Assembly: GCF_000877395.1 (NCBI RefSeq)
Contig: NZ_JYFE01000074.1
Span: 89,893-153,892 of the forward strand
Length of the DNA stretch: 64,000 bases
Direction: 5' to 3'
Origin: Jannaschia aquimarina
GTDB lineage: Bacteria; Pseudomonadota; Alphaproteobacteria; Rhodobacterales; Rhodobacteraceae
Shown: positions 36,403 through 45,520 of the stretch, piece by piece
How the letters are laid out: each line of letters begins with the position of its first letter
How positions within the stretch are numbered: the first letter of the stretch is position 1
Program-made: the position numbers and the translations under genes
The notes under the pieces: generated by a model
The model's input: the letters and a program-made list of their open reading frames with translations, nothing else
What the model was told of the DNA's origin: nothing
Databases searched by the model: none

Positions 36403-36984
36403 GCCGATCACGAGATCCGCGGGCCGCGAACCCTCCAGCACGAGCCGGGCATTCGGCAGGTCGTTGCCGTCGATTTTCGACGCGCGGGCCTCGGCCGAGA
36501 GTCCGGACCAGCGCCGCTCCAGCCGGGCACGCAGGATGTCTTCGGGGACCTTCAGCATGACCGAGAGGTCCCAGTTCAGATCCCGCCAACCCGGCGCATC
36601 GAGCAGCAACCAGTTCCCCTCGACCACGACGTGCCGTGCCGAGCCGGGGATACGCACAGCCCCCGCGATCGCGATCTCGCGGCCGCGGTCGAAGAGGGGG
36701 GCGATCACCTCTTGCCCGCTGCGCAGAGCGGCCATCAGCCTGGCGAACCCTTCGACGTCGAAGGTCTCGGGCGCGCCCTTGCGGGGCAACAGGCCAGCAG
36801 GTTCCAGAAGCCGGTCATCCAGATGAAAGCCGTCCATGGCGACCAGCGCGCCCTCGCCGCCCAACTCCGCCACGACCTCTTCGGCCAGGGTGGACTTGCC
36901 CGAAGCGGGCGGCCCCACGATCGCCGTCAACGTCCGCGTGCCGGGCAACGCCCGGATCCGGTCTGCCAGGTCTGACGGGGTCAC
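36391..36984 (-). CDS. frcK: FrcK-like sugar-locus kinase (P-loop, uridine kinase-like)
   Basis: A 197-residue P-loop kinase-like protein with Walker A GPPASGKST (residues 24-32), DGFHLDD with the catalytic-type aspartate, and a lid-like RARLERRWSG. It resembles the nucleoside/pantothenate kinase group. It overlaps the stop of frcA as GTGA. Sinorhizobium meliloti has frcBCAK in this order for fructose uptake, with frcK a putative kinase; the same order here is the basis for the symbol. That it phosphorylates the imported sugar is inference. Confidence 0.8.
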   Translation of the reverse strand: MTPSDLADRIRALPGTRTLTAIVGPPASGKSTLAEEVVAELGGEGALVAMDGFHLDDRLLEPAGLLPRKGAPETFDVEGFARLMAALRSGQEVIAPLFDRGREIAIAGAVRIPGSARHVVVEGNWLLLDAPGWRDLNWDLSVMLKVPEDILRARLERRWSGLSAEARASKIDGNDLPNARLVLEGSRPADLVIGSAD

Positions 36985-37748
36985 GCGGCCTCCGGCTCCT
37001 TGGCGCCGGTCATGAAAGCCACGGCGTCGGACATCGTGTAGTCCTTCGGGTCGATGACCGTCAGCCGCTTGCCGAGCCGGTGGATGTGGATGCGGTCCGC
37101 CACTTCGAAGACGTGCGGCATGTTGTGCGAGATAAGGATGATCGGGATCCCCCGCGAGCGCACGTCCTGTATCAGGTCCAGCACCCGCCGGCTTTCCTTG
37201 ACGCCCAGCGCGGCCGTCGGCTCGTCCAGGATGATGACCTTCGATCCGAAAGCGGCCGCGCGCGCCACCGCGACGCCTTGGCGCTGGCCGCCCGACAGGG
37301 TCTCGACCGGCTGGTCGATGTTCTGGATCGTCATCAATCCCAGCTCGCTGAGCTTGGCGCGGCTGAACTCGCGCATCCTGCCCTTGTCCAGACGACGGAA
37401 CCACTTGCCGCGCCAGCCCGGTTTGCGCAATTCGCGTCCCATGAACATGTTGTCCGCGATCGACAGGGCGGGCGACATCGCAAGCGTCTGATAGACCGTC
37501 TCGATCCCGTGTTCGCGGGCATCGTTCGGCGAAGAGAACCGGACGTCTCTCCCCTCGAGCCGGATCTTCCCCGCATCGGGCTGGACCGCACCCGACAGCG
37601 CCTTGATCAGGGTCGACTTGCCCGCCCCGTTATCGCCGATGACGGCGAGGACCTCGCCGGGATAGAGCTCGAACTCGCACCGGTCGAGCGCGACCACCTT
37701 CCCGTAGCGTTTGGTCAGGCCGGTGGCCGAGAGGATCGGTTCGGTCAT
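36981..37748 (-). CDS. frcA: Sugar ABC transporter ATP-binding protein FrcA
   Basis: A 255-residue ATPase of the monosaccharide (CUT2) ABC class with one nucleotide-binding domain, unlike the double-domain RbsA/XylG type. Walker A is GDNGAGKS (38-45), signature LSGGQRQG (151-158), Walker B VIILDEP (171-177), and the H-loop is ISHNMPH. It overlaps frcC and frcK by 4 nt each, so the three are tightly coupled. It should energise uptake through FrcC. Confidence 0.93.
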   Translation of the reverse strand: MTEPILSATGLTKRYGKVVALDRCEFELYPGEVLAVIGDNGAGKSTLIKALSGAVQPDAGKIRLEGRDVRFSSPNDAREHGIETVYQTLAMSPALSIADNMFMGRELRKPGWRGKWFRRLDKGRMREFSRAKLSELGLMTIQNIDQPVETLSGGQRQGVAVARAAAFGSKVIILDEPTAALGVKESRRVLDLIQDVRSRGIPIILISHNMPHVFEVADRIHIHRLGKRLTVIDPKDYTMSDAVAFMTGAKEPEAA

Positions 37749-38893
37749 GCGCTCACCTTTCTGATCCACTGGTCGACGGCGACGGCCCCGATGATCAGCA
37801 TGCCGATCAGCAGGTAGGTCCATTGGGCATTCGCGCCCGCCATCCGCAGGCCAAGCTCGAAGACGCCGACGATCAGCGCACCGAAGAACGCGCCCCAGAT
37901 GGACCCCCTGCCCCCGAAGAGCGAGATCCCCCCGATCACCACGGCGGTGATCGACTGGATATTGCCTACCACCCCGGTCGAGGCCGAAGGCGAGACCGAT
38001 CCGAAACGCCCGATCATAATCCAGCCCGCGATGGCGCAGATCGCGCCCGCCAGGATGTAGACGCTCATCAGTGTGCGCTTGACATTGACCCCGGCCAATT
38101 CCGCCGCCTCCGGGTCGTCGCCCACCGCGTAGACATGGCGCCCCCATGCGGTCGAGCGGAGCGCGTAGGCCAGGATCGCGACCAGCGCGATCATCACGAG
38201 GACGCCGTAGGTGATGTTCGTGGCCCACAGGAAGTCGAGGACGGCGCTGTCGGTCTCGGCCGGTCGTCGCCGCTCCCATTCGATGCCGCGGCTGGCCTCG
38301 ATCCAGTTGACGAGCTGCTCGTTGGGCTTCGCGCCGAGCCATTGGAGCATCGGCGCCTCGTCCTGGATCGCGCGCGAACGGATCGTCTCGTTGCGGGAAT
38401 AGAGGTAGTTCGTCGCCAGCACGATCTGCCACATGCCCAGCGTCACGATGAAGGGCGGCAGCTTGACCCGGCTGACCAGCCACCCCGATATCGCGCCGAT
38501 GGCCGAGCCGACGGCCAGACCGGCCATGATGCCGACCGTCGGCGGCAGGCCGTAGCGAAAGGTCACCTGACCGATGACCACCGACGAGAAGACGGCGATG
38601 GCCCCGACGCTCAGGTCGATGCCGGCGGTCAGAATGATCAGCGACTGCGCCGCCGCGAGGACGCCGACAATCTGCACCTGCTGCATGATCAGGGGCAACT
38701 GCTCGGGGAAGCGCGCGCCCAGATACCAGGTGAACCCGATGATCGCGGCAGTCAGCACGATCAGCGGAACGAGCGCGGGCGTCACGTGAAGGGTGTGCTG
38801 GATCCGCCCGAGGATGCCGCGGTTCTCCTCGAAGGCGGCAACGGCCTCTTCGCGGCGGTCGCGAACCGTGCTTTCGTGATCGGCGCTCGTCAT
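37745..38893 (-). CDS. frcC: Sugar ABC transporter permease FrcC
   Basis: A 382-residue inner-membrane permease of the ribose/xylose/fructose (CUT2) family, with a ~45-residue charged cytoplasmic N-terminus and about ten hydrophobic segments. It includes IILTAGIDLSVGAI and the late VIGGISLFGGRGSIWGAFFG, both diagnostic for this permease group. A hydrophilic insertion (RGIEWERRRPAETD) lies in the middle. ATG 38893 has GGAAGGGGA upstream. It lies 180 nt after frcB, with strong hairpins in the gap. Confidence 0.93.
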   Translation of the reverse strand: MTSADHESTVRDRREEAVAAFEENRGILGRIQHTLHVTPALVPLIVLTAAIIGFTWYLGARFPEQLPLIMQQVQIVGVLAAAQSLIILTAGIDLSVGAIAVFSSVVIGQVTFRYGLPPTVGIMAGLAVGSAIGAISGWLVSRVKLPPFIVTLGMWQIVLATNYLYSRNETIRSRAIQDEAPMLQWLGAKPNEQLVNWIEASRGIEWERRRPAETDSAVLDFLWATNITYGVLVMIALVAILAYALRSTAWGRHVYAVGDDPEAAELAGVNVKRTLMSVYILAGAICAIAGWIMIGRFGSVSPSASTGVVGNIQSITAVVIGGISLFGGRGSIWGAFFGALIVGVFELGLRMAGANAQWTYLLIGMLIIGAVAVDQWIRKVSA

Positions 38894-39022
38894 GGCGTCC
38901 CCTTCCATGCGCGGGCCGGGGCGGAGGTCCGCCCCGGCGAGTGTCGGATCAGCCTTGCCGCAGGACCAGGGATCCCGGGCGCTCGGCAAGACCAACGTGC
39001 CGGGCTCTCATCTTGATCTCCC

Positions 39023-39064
39023 CGATCGGTCCAACGGACCGACCGCCGGGGCCCTCGGCCCCGG
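39023..39064 (-). promoter_or_regulatory. Twin hairpins between frcB and frcC
   Basis: Directly after the frcB stop on the minus strand come CCGGGGCC/GGCCCCGG (39064-39046, 8-bp stem, 3-nt loop) and a 10-bp stem with one G-T pair and a 3-nt loop (39045-39023). No T-run follows. Such structures after a binding-protein gene often stabilise the upstream mRNA segment and damp downstream expression, which would give excess binding protein. Confidence 0.6.
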
Positions 39065-39073
39065 ACGGGGAAA

Positions 39074-40105
39074 TCACCCCCAGCACAGCTCCTGGCCTTC
39101 CTCGACCGAGATGCTCTCCACCCCTTCGGCGGGCTGATCGGTCACGAGGGCCACGCCCGTGTCGAAGAAGTTCTTGCCTTCCGTCGGTGCGGGAAGCGTG
39201 CCGTCCTTCGCGAACTGGGCGATGGCCTCGATGCCGAGCGACGCCATCAGTAGCGGATATTGCTGCGATGTCGCGCCGATCACCCCGTCGGCCACGTTCT
39301 GGACGCCCGGACAGCCACCATCGACCGAGACGATCATGACGTCGTTCTCGCGGCCCACGGCGACCAGCGCCTCGTAGGCGCCCGCGGCTGCGGGTTCGTT
39401 GATCGTGTAGACCACGTTGATGTCCGGATCCTGCGCAAGGCAGTTTTCCATCGCGGTGCGGCCGCCTTCCTCGTTGCCCGCCGTCACCTCGTTGCAGATG
39501 ATGCGCGCATCGTCCTCGTCGCCCCAGCGGTTGGGATCGCCGAGTTCGATACCGAAGCCCTGCAGGAAGCCCTGGTCGCGCAGGACGCCGACCGTCGGCT
39601 GGCTGATGGCGAGATCCAGCATGGCGATCTTGGCGTCCGCCGCCGCATCGCCCAGTGTCGCGGCCGCCCACTGGCCGATCAGTTCTCCGGCGACGAAGTT
39701 GTCGGTCGCGAAGGTCATGTCGGCTGCGTCGATGGGGTTGAGCGGCGTATCGAGCGCGATCACCAGAATGCCGGCATCACGCGCCTGCTGCACCGGATCG
39801 ACGATCGCGGCCGTGTCGGAGGCCGTGATCAGGATGCCCGACGCGCCATTCGCGATGCACGTCTCGATGGCGCGGACCTGGCTTTCATGGTCGCCGTCGA
39901 TCTGGCCGGCATAGGAGGTCAGCTCGACCCCCAGCTCCGCGGCCTTCTCTTCTGCGCCTTCGCGCATCTTCACGAAGAACGGGTTCGTGTCGGTCTTGGT
40001 GATCAGGCACGCGCTGGTGCCTTCGGGTGCGGCATGAGCATCGGCCCAGGCCGTCCCGGTCATGGCGACGACAGCCATCGCGGTGCCGCAAAGCAGCTTC
40101 TTCAT
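39074..40105 (-). CDS. frcB: Sugar ABC transporter periplasmic binding protein FrcB
   Basis: A 343-residue type I periplasmic binding protein. It has a signal peptide ([21 protein letters not shown], cleavage near residue 22-24), then [20 protein letters not shown], the hinge-side [10 protein letters not shown], and [15 protein letters not shown]. Highly acidic composition fits a periplasmic protein. The ATG has a strong GGGAGGAAG site. A small hairpin CCCGCG/CGCGGG (40122-40139) lies just upstream, between the isomerase gene and this one. Fructose, mannose or ribose are candidate ligands by analogy with S. meliloti Frc. Confidence 0.92.
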   Translation of the reverse strand: MKKLLCGTAMAVVAMTGTAWADAHAAPEGTSACLITKTDTNPFFVKMREGAEEKAAELGVELTSYAGQIDGDHESQVRAIETCIANGASGILITASDTAAIVDPVQQARDAGILVIALDTPLNPIDAADMTFATDNFVAGELIGQWAAATLGDAAADAKIAMLDLAISQPTVGVLRDQGFLQGFGIELGDPNRWGDEDDARIICNEVTAGNEEGGRTAMENCLAQDPDINVVYTINEPAAAGAYEALVAVGRENDVMIVSVDGGCPGVQNVADGVIGATSQQYPLLMASLGIEAIAQFAKDGTLPAPTEGKNFFDTGVALVTDQPAEGVESISVEEGQELCWG

Positions 40106-40172
40106 GGTCTTCCTCCCTTTGCCCGCGATTTGGCGCGGGTCCCGGTCAGAAGACCTTCGGGCGTCCCTTACG

Positions 40173-40868
40173 TCAACCCGATGCGGCGAGCCACGTCGCG
40201 TAGTCGCTGACAAGCAGATGGGTCGGGGGCTCGTCCTCTTCGATGTCGGCAAAGCGGCCGATGGGTTCGCGGAACACGTTGTCGGTTTCGTCGTCGTTCA
40301 CGGTGCTGACCTCGCCGATCAGCACATCGCCCCCTTCGCCCCAGAAGGCGTGCCAATCGCCCGGCATCAGCGTCACGCTCTCGCCCGGCGCAAGGCGCAA
40401 CTTCTCTCCCGGCGCGAAGTCCCGAGCGATCCCGTCGCACATGACGCGTCCGCCCCGGTCTTCGGCAAAGCCGCCCGACTCGTCGGAGCCGTAGAGTTCC
40501 ACCACCAGCGTCGCGCCACCGCGGTTGATGATGTCCTCTGCCTTGATGACATGCGTATGCATCGGGCTGAGCTGATCCTGGCGCGAGATCAGCAGCTTCT
40601 CGGCGTAGCACATCCCTCCGCCGCGGCGCAGATCCTCCAGCCGACCGTTGCGGAGAGTGAACAGGAACAGGCCCATCTCGTCGAACCGCCCCGCACCGTA
40701 ATCGGTGATATCCCATCCGCAGCGCGCGTCGATCACCGCACGCGCGGTGTCCGCCCGCGCCCTGAACTCATCCGGAGACCAACCCGCGAATGGGGGCAGG
40801 ACAAAGCCGTGGCGGCGGATCATCTCGTCCGCCTCGGCCATGATCCGGTTGATGCGAGAGCGTTTCAT
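40173..40868 (-). CDS. D-lyxose/D-mannose isomerase (cupin-type)
   Basis: A 231-residue cupin-fold sugar isomerase of the D-lyxose isomerase family, which interconverts D-lyxose and D-xylulose and often D-mannose and D-fructose. The metal ligands are visible: H104 and H106 in MHTHVIK, E111, and H173 in PGDWHAF. The RSRINRIM start fits the family. A good GGAGG site precedes the ATG. It is 12 nt after the ClC gene and 67 nt before frcB, all in one direction, so it probably feeds imported sugar into fructose. Confidence 0.85.
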   Translation of the reverse strand: MKRSRINRIMAEADEMIRRHGFVLPPFAGWSPDEFRARADTARAVIDARCGWDITDYGAGRFDEMGLFLFTLRNGRLEDLRRGGGMCYAEKLLISRQDQLSPMHTHVIKAEDIINRGGATLVVELYGSDESGGFAEDRGGRVMCDGIARDFAPGEKLRLAPGESVTLMPGDWHAFWGEGGDVLIGEVSTVNDDETDNVFREPIGRFADIEEDEPPTHLLVSDYATWLAASG

Positions 40869-40880
40869 TCGATCCTCCGA

Positions 40881-42563
40881 TCAGGCATGTTCCTCTGCGG
40901 CCGTCTCCGCCAGCGCACGATTGAAGACCCGCAGCGCGTCGACGTAAAGCACGACGCCGACGATTTCGGGCGGACCTTCGTCTTTCAGCCGGACGACGGC
41001 AAGGAAGTCGGAATTCGACCTCTCGAAAAGAGGGATCGCCTTTTCCAGCGTGTCGGACGGATCGACGAACAGCGCCTCGTTGACCGCGCGGCGGATCCGA
41101 TCCTCCTTCGGGGCCTTCGGATGCTCGGGCGCCTTGAGGACCGACGACACGCGGATCGTCGCCAGAAGGTAGCGCTGCGGCCCTGCGGCCAGATGGATGC
41201 CGCGGCGCTTGAGTTGCTCGAGAAAGAAGCTGCGGGCGACCAGCCGGCTCGACAGGGCAGTCGCCGAACCGACGGCAACCATCACCGCGATCCCGGTCTG
41301 CCAGTCTCCGGTCATCTCGAACACGATCAACGTGGTGGAGATCGGCGCCCCCAGCACGGCGGCGGCGACGGCCCCCATTCCCGCCAGCGCGTAGACCGTC
41401 TCGGATCCGGACATGTCGGGAAAGATCCCCGTCGCGAGCAGACCGAAGGCCAGACCCGTCAGAGCGCCGATCATCAGCGCGGGCGAGAAGATGCCCCCGC
41501 CCATCCGTCCGCCCATCGTGACCGCCACGGCAAAGACCTTGATCGCCGCGAATACCATGGCCTCGTGCAGGATCAGGTTGCCGGACAGGGCCGCCGACGT
41601 GGTCTCGTATCCCACGCCGATGATGTGCGGGAAGAAGATCGCCAGCGCGCCAAGCATCAGGCCCGATACGGCCGGGCGCGCCATCGCGGGGATCACGAAC
41701 CGGCGCTGGACGGCGGTCCCGAAATCCTCGGCGACGAAGACCGAGCGCATCAGGACGACCGCGACCAGCCCGCTCGTCAGGCCCAGGATCGCGAAGGCCG
41801 GGAGCTCGGCATAGAAGGCCATCGTTCCGTCCGCTGGCAGACGGAACTCGGTCACGTCGCCGAAATGGATCCTGCTGACGACCGAGCCCGAGACGGCAGC
41901 GATCGTGATCGGGGCGAAGGCATGCACGGCGAAGTGGCGCAGCACGACCTCCAGCGCAAAGAGAGCCCCCGCCAGGGGCGCGTTGAAGCTGGCTGCCACG
42001 CCCGCCGCGACAGCGCAGCCCAGCAACTCGCGGCCGGTGACGCCGTCGGCATTGATCTTGTTCGACACCCAGCCCGCGATCAGCCCGACCATGTGGACGA
42101 CCGGTCCCTCCCGCCCGGTCGAGCCGCCGGTAGACAGCGTCGTCAGTGAGGCGAAGATCGAGGCGAGGCCCGCCCGCCTCTCGACCCGGCCTTCGCGCAG
42201 GGCGGCGCCCTCGATCACCTCTGCAACGCCGCGCACACGGCCATCGGGCGTGAAGCGCGTCAGGATGAACCCGACCAGCAGGCCGCCCGCGGCGGGCAGG
42301 AGCAGGATCCACCACCACGGCAGGTTGACGACGAAGCTGTGCAGCATCCTCGGATCATCCGTTCCGTAGAGGAACGTCTGCAGGGTCGAAATCGAGAGCA
42401 TGAAGCCGACGGCCAGATAACCGGAGGCGATCCCGATCCCGAGTGCGATGAACCAGAACTGAAGCTGGCTCGGCCCCTTGTCGCGGATCACGTCCCACGT
42501 CGCGCGCAAGCGCGCGGGGAGAAGGCCCGGCGGGCGATCCGTCTGTGCGGGACGATCTGTCAC
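40881..42563 (-). CDS. ClC-family chloride channel/antiporter with CBS domains
   Basis: A ~560-residue ClC protein. The membrane part contains the anion-pore motifs GSTGREGPVVH (with the gating glutamate), FNAPLAGALFALEVVLRHF and GGGIFSPALMIGA. Beyond about residue 440 a cytosolic CBS-pair region follows (VNEALFVDPSDTLEKAIPLF, VGVVLYVDALRVF). I use GTG 42563; a TTG at 42599 would add 12 residues. It is 12 nt upstream of the isomerase gene on the same strand, so it may be the first gene of the sugar operon, although a functional link is not obvious. Confidence 0.88.
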   Translation of the reverse strand: MTDRPAQTDRPPGLLPARLRATWDVIRDKGPSQLQFWFIALGIGIASGYLAVGFMLSISTLQTFLYGTDDPRMLHSFVVNLPWWWILLLPAAGGLLVGFILTRFTPDGRVRGVAEVIEGAALREGRVERRAGLASIFASLTTLSTGGSTGREGPVVHMVGLIAGWVSNKINADGVTGRELLGCAVAAGVAASFNAPLAGALFALEVVLRHFAVHAFAPITIAAVSGSVVSRIHFGDVTEFRLPADGTMAFYAELPAFAILGLTSGLVAVVLMRSVFVAEDFGTAVQRRFVIPAMARPAVSGLMLGALAIFFPHIIGVGYETTSAALSGNLILHEAMVFAAIKVFAVAVTMGGRMGGGIFSPALMIGALTGLAFGLLATGIFPDMSGSETVYALAGMGAVAAAVLGAPISTTLIVFEMTGDWQTGIAVMVAVGSATALSSRLVARSFFLEQLKRRGIHLAAGPQRYLLATIRVSSVLKAPEHPKAPKEDRIRRAVNEALFVDPSDTLEKAIPLFERSNSDFLAVVRLKDEGPPEIVGVVLYVDALRVFNRALAETAAEEHA

Positions 42564-42662
42564 CCGGGCGATGCTAGGCGCGCAAACGGTCCGGAACAAG
42601 CGAGCCCGCTCGCCAACCGCTACCGAACCGTAACAGGCCGCAAGAGGCGGGATCCGGGCCGA

Positions 42663-43367
42663 TCAGACCTTCGGCATTCCCTCCGCCGTCGATCCGCGAT
42701 CCAAGTTCCGGACGATCTGTGCGATCATGTCAGACAATGCACGTCTCTGGCGCCCGTGCGGATCGAAATTGCCGGGGTCGAGCCACGCCTCGAAGGCCGG
42801 GCGGAGGAACGGCCATTCCCGGTCGAGGATCGAGAACCAGGCGGTATCCCGGTTCCTGCCTTTCACGACCATGTGCTGGCGGAACACCCCCTCGAATGCG
42901 AACCCGTATCGAAGCGCCGCCCGCCGCGAAGGTGCATTCATGGCGTTGCACTTCCATTCGAGCCGCCGGAACCCGCCGTCGAAGGCCGTCTTTGCGAAAA
43001 GAAAGACCGCCTCGGTCGCCGCAGGCGTGCGTTGCAGGGCAGGCGCGAAACACAGATGTCCGATCTCGATCACGCCGTTCGCCCGATCCAGCCGGAGAAG
43101 GGACCCGACCCCGCTCCACCCATCGGCGGATCCGATGGCATAGAACACCGGATCCGAGGAGGCCGCCTGCCGCTCTATGTGTTCCCGGTACTCGGACAGA
43201 GCGCCGAACGGACCATCGGGCAGCCACTGCCAGATCTCGTCATGTCCCGCCATCCGAGACCACAGATCCTCTGCATGATCGGGGCGCAGCTTCTCGAGCC
43301 GTGCGTGATGGCCCGCCAAATGCGCGGGCGGCATCCAGGAACGGGGCGGGGTCCAGTCGAGGCTCAT
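42663..43367 (-). CDS. GNAT family N-acetyltransferase, RimJ/RimL-like
   Basis: A 234-residue protein of the larger RimJ/RimL-type acetyltransferase group, often compared with yeast and plant uncharacterised acetyltransferases. It shows ARLEKLRPDHAEDLW, IEIGHLCFAPALQRTPAATE (motif A region) and LEWKCNAMNAPSRRAALRYG (motif B), then RDTAWFSILDREWP. It stands alone between the ClC and DUF3047 genes. Substrate unknown. Confidence 0.87.
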   Translation of the reverse strand: MSLDWTPPRSWMPPAHLAGHHARLEKLRPDHAEDLWSRMAGHDEIWQWLPDGPFGALSEYREHIERQAASSDPVFYAIGSADGWSGVGSLLRLDRANGVIEIGHLCFAPALQRTPAATEAVFLFAKTAFDGGFRRLEWKCNAMNAPSRRAALRYGFAFEGVFRQHMVVKGRNRDTAWFSILDREWPFLRPAFEAWLDPGNFDPHGRQRRALSDMIAQIVRNLDRGSTAEGMPKV

Positions 43368-43393
43368 GTCCCACGGCTAGGAAACGCGTCTGA

Positions 43394-44029
43394 TCAACGC
43401 AAGTCCGGCGCCGTCAGAGCCGCGCGGATCCGGCCGTCGGTATCGTCGGAATCCGCCGAGACCCCAATTCCGACCAGAACACCCGGCGCGCCGCCGAAGG
43501 CACGGGCGTAATCCGCCGCGAGGTCGACATTCTCCCGATGCTGCCCGGTCCCCGCATTACGCAGGACGATCGTCCGCATCCCCGCCAGATATGGGCTCTG
43601 CTGCATCGTTCCCCGCGCGTCGTCGTCGCCCCAGACATAGACCAGAACGCGCGTGTTCTCGTCTCGCAGCAGGCGGGTGGCCCGGCTCGGGTCCGCACGG
43701 GCCGCGGTCTGCGGATCGGTCCAGGCGAAGTAGAGGGCGAGGTTGCGATCGTCCCCGCCCTTCCGGCGCAAGTCGGTTGCGCCGACGCCTTCGGCAACGG
43801 ACCACGACCACGACGCACGGGTCGCGCCGCGCATCCGCTCGGGAACCGCCCGCCAGAGCAGGCTGACAGTCCCGTCCGACGTGACCTGAAGATCGCCGCC
43901 CCGCTGGACGTAGTTGTTGGACGACAGTCTGAGGAAGCCCTGCTCCCGCCAGGAGCCGTCGAAAGCGAGAGATTGGGCGGCGGCGGGCGCGGCCAGCAAC
44001 GTGGCGAGCAGAAGGATGAGGTGTCTCAT
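43394..44029 (-). CDS. DUF3047 domain-containing secreted protein
   Basis: A 211-residue exported protein with a signal peptide (MRHLILLLATLLAAPAAAQS). The DUF3047 core has SSNNYVQRGGDLQVTSDGTV, a Trp pair in ASWSWSV, the DLRRKGGDDRNLALYFAW stretch and VLVYVWGDD. ATG 44029 was preferred to GTG 44038. Periplasmic location is likely; function unknown. Confidence 0.82.
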   Translation of the reverse strand: MRHLILLLATLLAAPAAAQSLAFDGSWREQGFLRLSSNNYVQRGGDLQVTSDGTVSLLWRAVPERMRGATRASWSWSVAEGVGATDLRRKGGDDRNLALYFAWTDPQTAARADPSRATRLLRDENTRVLVYVWGDDDARGTMQQSPYLAGMRTIVLRNAGTGQHRENVDLAADYARAFGGAPGVLVGIGVSADSDDTDGRIRAALTAPDLR

Positions 44030-44226
44030 ACGATGCACCTAGCCCCCTCGGCCGATCCGGTCACCTGACATGCACGTGAGGATGCGGCGATGGCCGAAAG
44101 CTGGGGATAAGGCCGATCTTTCGCTTTACAGGCGCATATCCGCGCCCCACCATATGCTGTAGGGGCCAGTGAGAGGCGACATAGAATTCGTCCACAGGCC
44201 CACCCCTAGCGAGGCCGGAGGGCCCA

Positions 44227-44739
44227 GTGCATATGCTGCATCAGCGCGATCAGTTCTCGGAAACGGGCGACCTGCATCCCATCGATCTGGTCGAGACCGT
44301 GGCCGAAACCCACGAATGGGATTTCGACCGCGTCGGCGAAGATCAGATCGCCATGGTGGTCGAGGGCCAGTGGCGCAGCTACTCGGTCACGCTTGCCTGG
44401 TCCGAAACCGAAGAGACGTTGCGCCTGATCTGCTGCTTCGAGATGGAGCCGCCGGGTGAGAGCCTTCCCTCCCTCTACGAGTTGCTGAACCTCGTGAACG
44501 ACGAGTGCTGGGCCGGCAGCTTCACCTTCTGGCGTGACCAGAAGCTGATGGTCTATCGCTACGGACTGGTCCTGTCCGGTGGCGCCTGCGCCCAGGTCGA
44601 GCAGATCAACACCCTTGTCGCCGAGGCCGTACTTGCAGGAGAGCGGTTCTATCCCGCCTTCCAGCTTGCCTGCTGGGGCGGCCGCACCCCCGAAGAAGCG
44701 ATGCAAATCGTCATCGCCGAGGCCTATGGCCACGCCTGA
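44227..44739 (+). CDS. YbjN domain-containing protein
   Basis: A 170-residue acidic soluble protein with a YbjN fold resembling type III secretion chaperones. It shows AETHEWDFDRVGEDQIAMVV, LRLICCFEME, LYELLNLVNDECWAGSFTFW and MQIVIAEA. The start is GTG 44227 with GGAGG 5-6 nt upstream; ATG 44233 is the alternative. It overlaps proC by 14 nt. Its role is unknown, although YbjN proteins influence motility and stress traits in enterobacteria. Confidence 0.85.
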   Translation: MHMLHQRDQFSETGDLHPIDLVETVAETHEWDFDRVGEDQIAMVVEGQWRSYSVTLAWSETEETLRLICCFEMEPPGESLPSLYELLNLVNDECWAGSFTFWRDQKLMVYRYGLVLSGGACAQVEQINTLVAEAVLAGERFYPAFQLACWGGRTPEEAMQIVIAEAYGHA

Positions 44740-45520
44740 CCTGTCTGAAGTGTCCGCGCGCGGGCTGGTCCTGCTCGGATGCGGCAAGATGGGATCGGCG
44801 CTACTGGCCGGATGGCTGGACGCGGGGCTGGATCCTCAGGCGGTCCGTGTCGTCGAGCCCGCCCCGTCCGAATGGCTGCGCGGCACAGGCGTGCGGCTGG
44901 ACGGTCCGATGCCCGATGCGCCCGCGGTCGCATTGATCGCGGTGAAACCGCAGATGATGGCCGACGCCCTGCCCGCCCTGCGGGACCTCGACGCGCTGTT
45001 CATCTCGATCGCCGCAGGGACGCCGATTTCCGCCTTCGAGACCGCGCTTGGTGGTCGCATCATCCGGGCCATGCCGAACACCCCCGCCGCGGTGGGGGCC
45101 GGGATCACGGCGATGATCGGGAACAAGGCGGCCACCGGCGCCGATCTGGACCTGGCCGAGATGCTCCTGTCGTCGGTGGGTGAAGTGGTCCGGCTGGAAA
45201 GCGAGGAGCAGATGGATGCGGTCACGGGCCTGTCGGGCTCCGGCCCGGCCTACGTGTTCCACGTGATCGAAACGCTGGCCTCTGCGGGCGAGGCGCAGGG
45301 ATTGTCGCCGGAACTCTCGCTCCGCCTCGCACGTGCGACGGTCTTCGGCGCGGGAAAGCTGGCCATGTCCGGCGAGGATCCGGGCCAATTGCGCATCAAC
45401 GTCACCTCCCCGAACGGCACGACGCAAGCGGGGCTCGAGGTCCTGATGGCAGACCTCCCGGACCTCATGGCCCGGACCGTCGCCGCCGCCGCCGACCGAT
45501 CCCGCGAGTTGCGGGGATGA
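44726..45520 (+). CDS. proC: Pyrroline-5-carboxylate reductase
   Basis: Last step of proline synthesis, reducing 1-pyrroline-5-carboxylate with NADPH. The 264-residue protein has the Rossmann motif LLGCGKMGSALLAGWL near residue 13, AVKPQMM, RAMPNTPAAVGAGITAM, and the P5CR signature AVTGLSGSGPAYVF near 170. ATG 44726 lies inside the ybjN end. The stop overlaps the next gene by 4 nt. Confidence 0.95.
   Translation: MATPDLSEVSARGLVLLGCGKMGSALLAGWLDAGLDPQAVRVVEPAPSEWLRGTGVRLDGPMPDAPAVALIAVKPQMMADALPALRDLDALFISIAAGTPISAFETALGGRIIRAMPNTPAAVGAGITAMIGNKAATGADLDLAEMLLSSVGEVVRLESEEQMDAVTGLSGSGPAYVFHVIETLASAGEAQGLSPELSLRLARATVFGAGKLAMSGEDPGQLRINVTSPNGTTQAGLEVLMADLPDLMARTVAAAADRSRELRG

Noticed and set aside
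41197..42149. Thr/Ala/Pro-rich plus-strand frames opposite the ClC gene
   Set aside because: Composition is that of antisense codons and no start or motif supports them.
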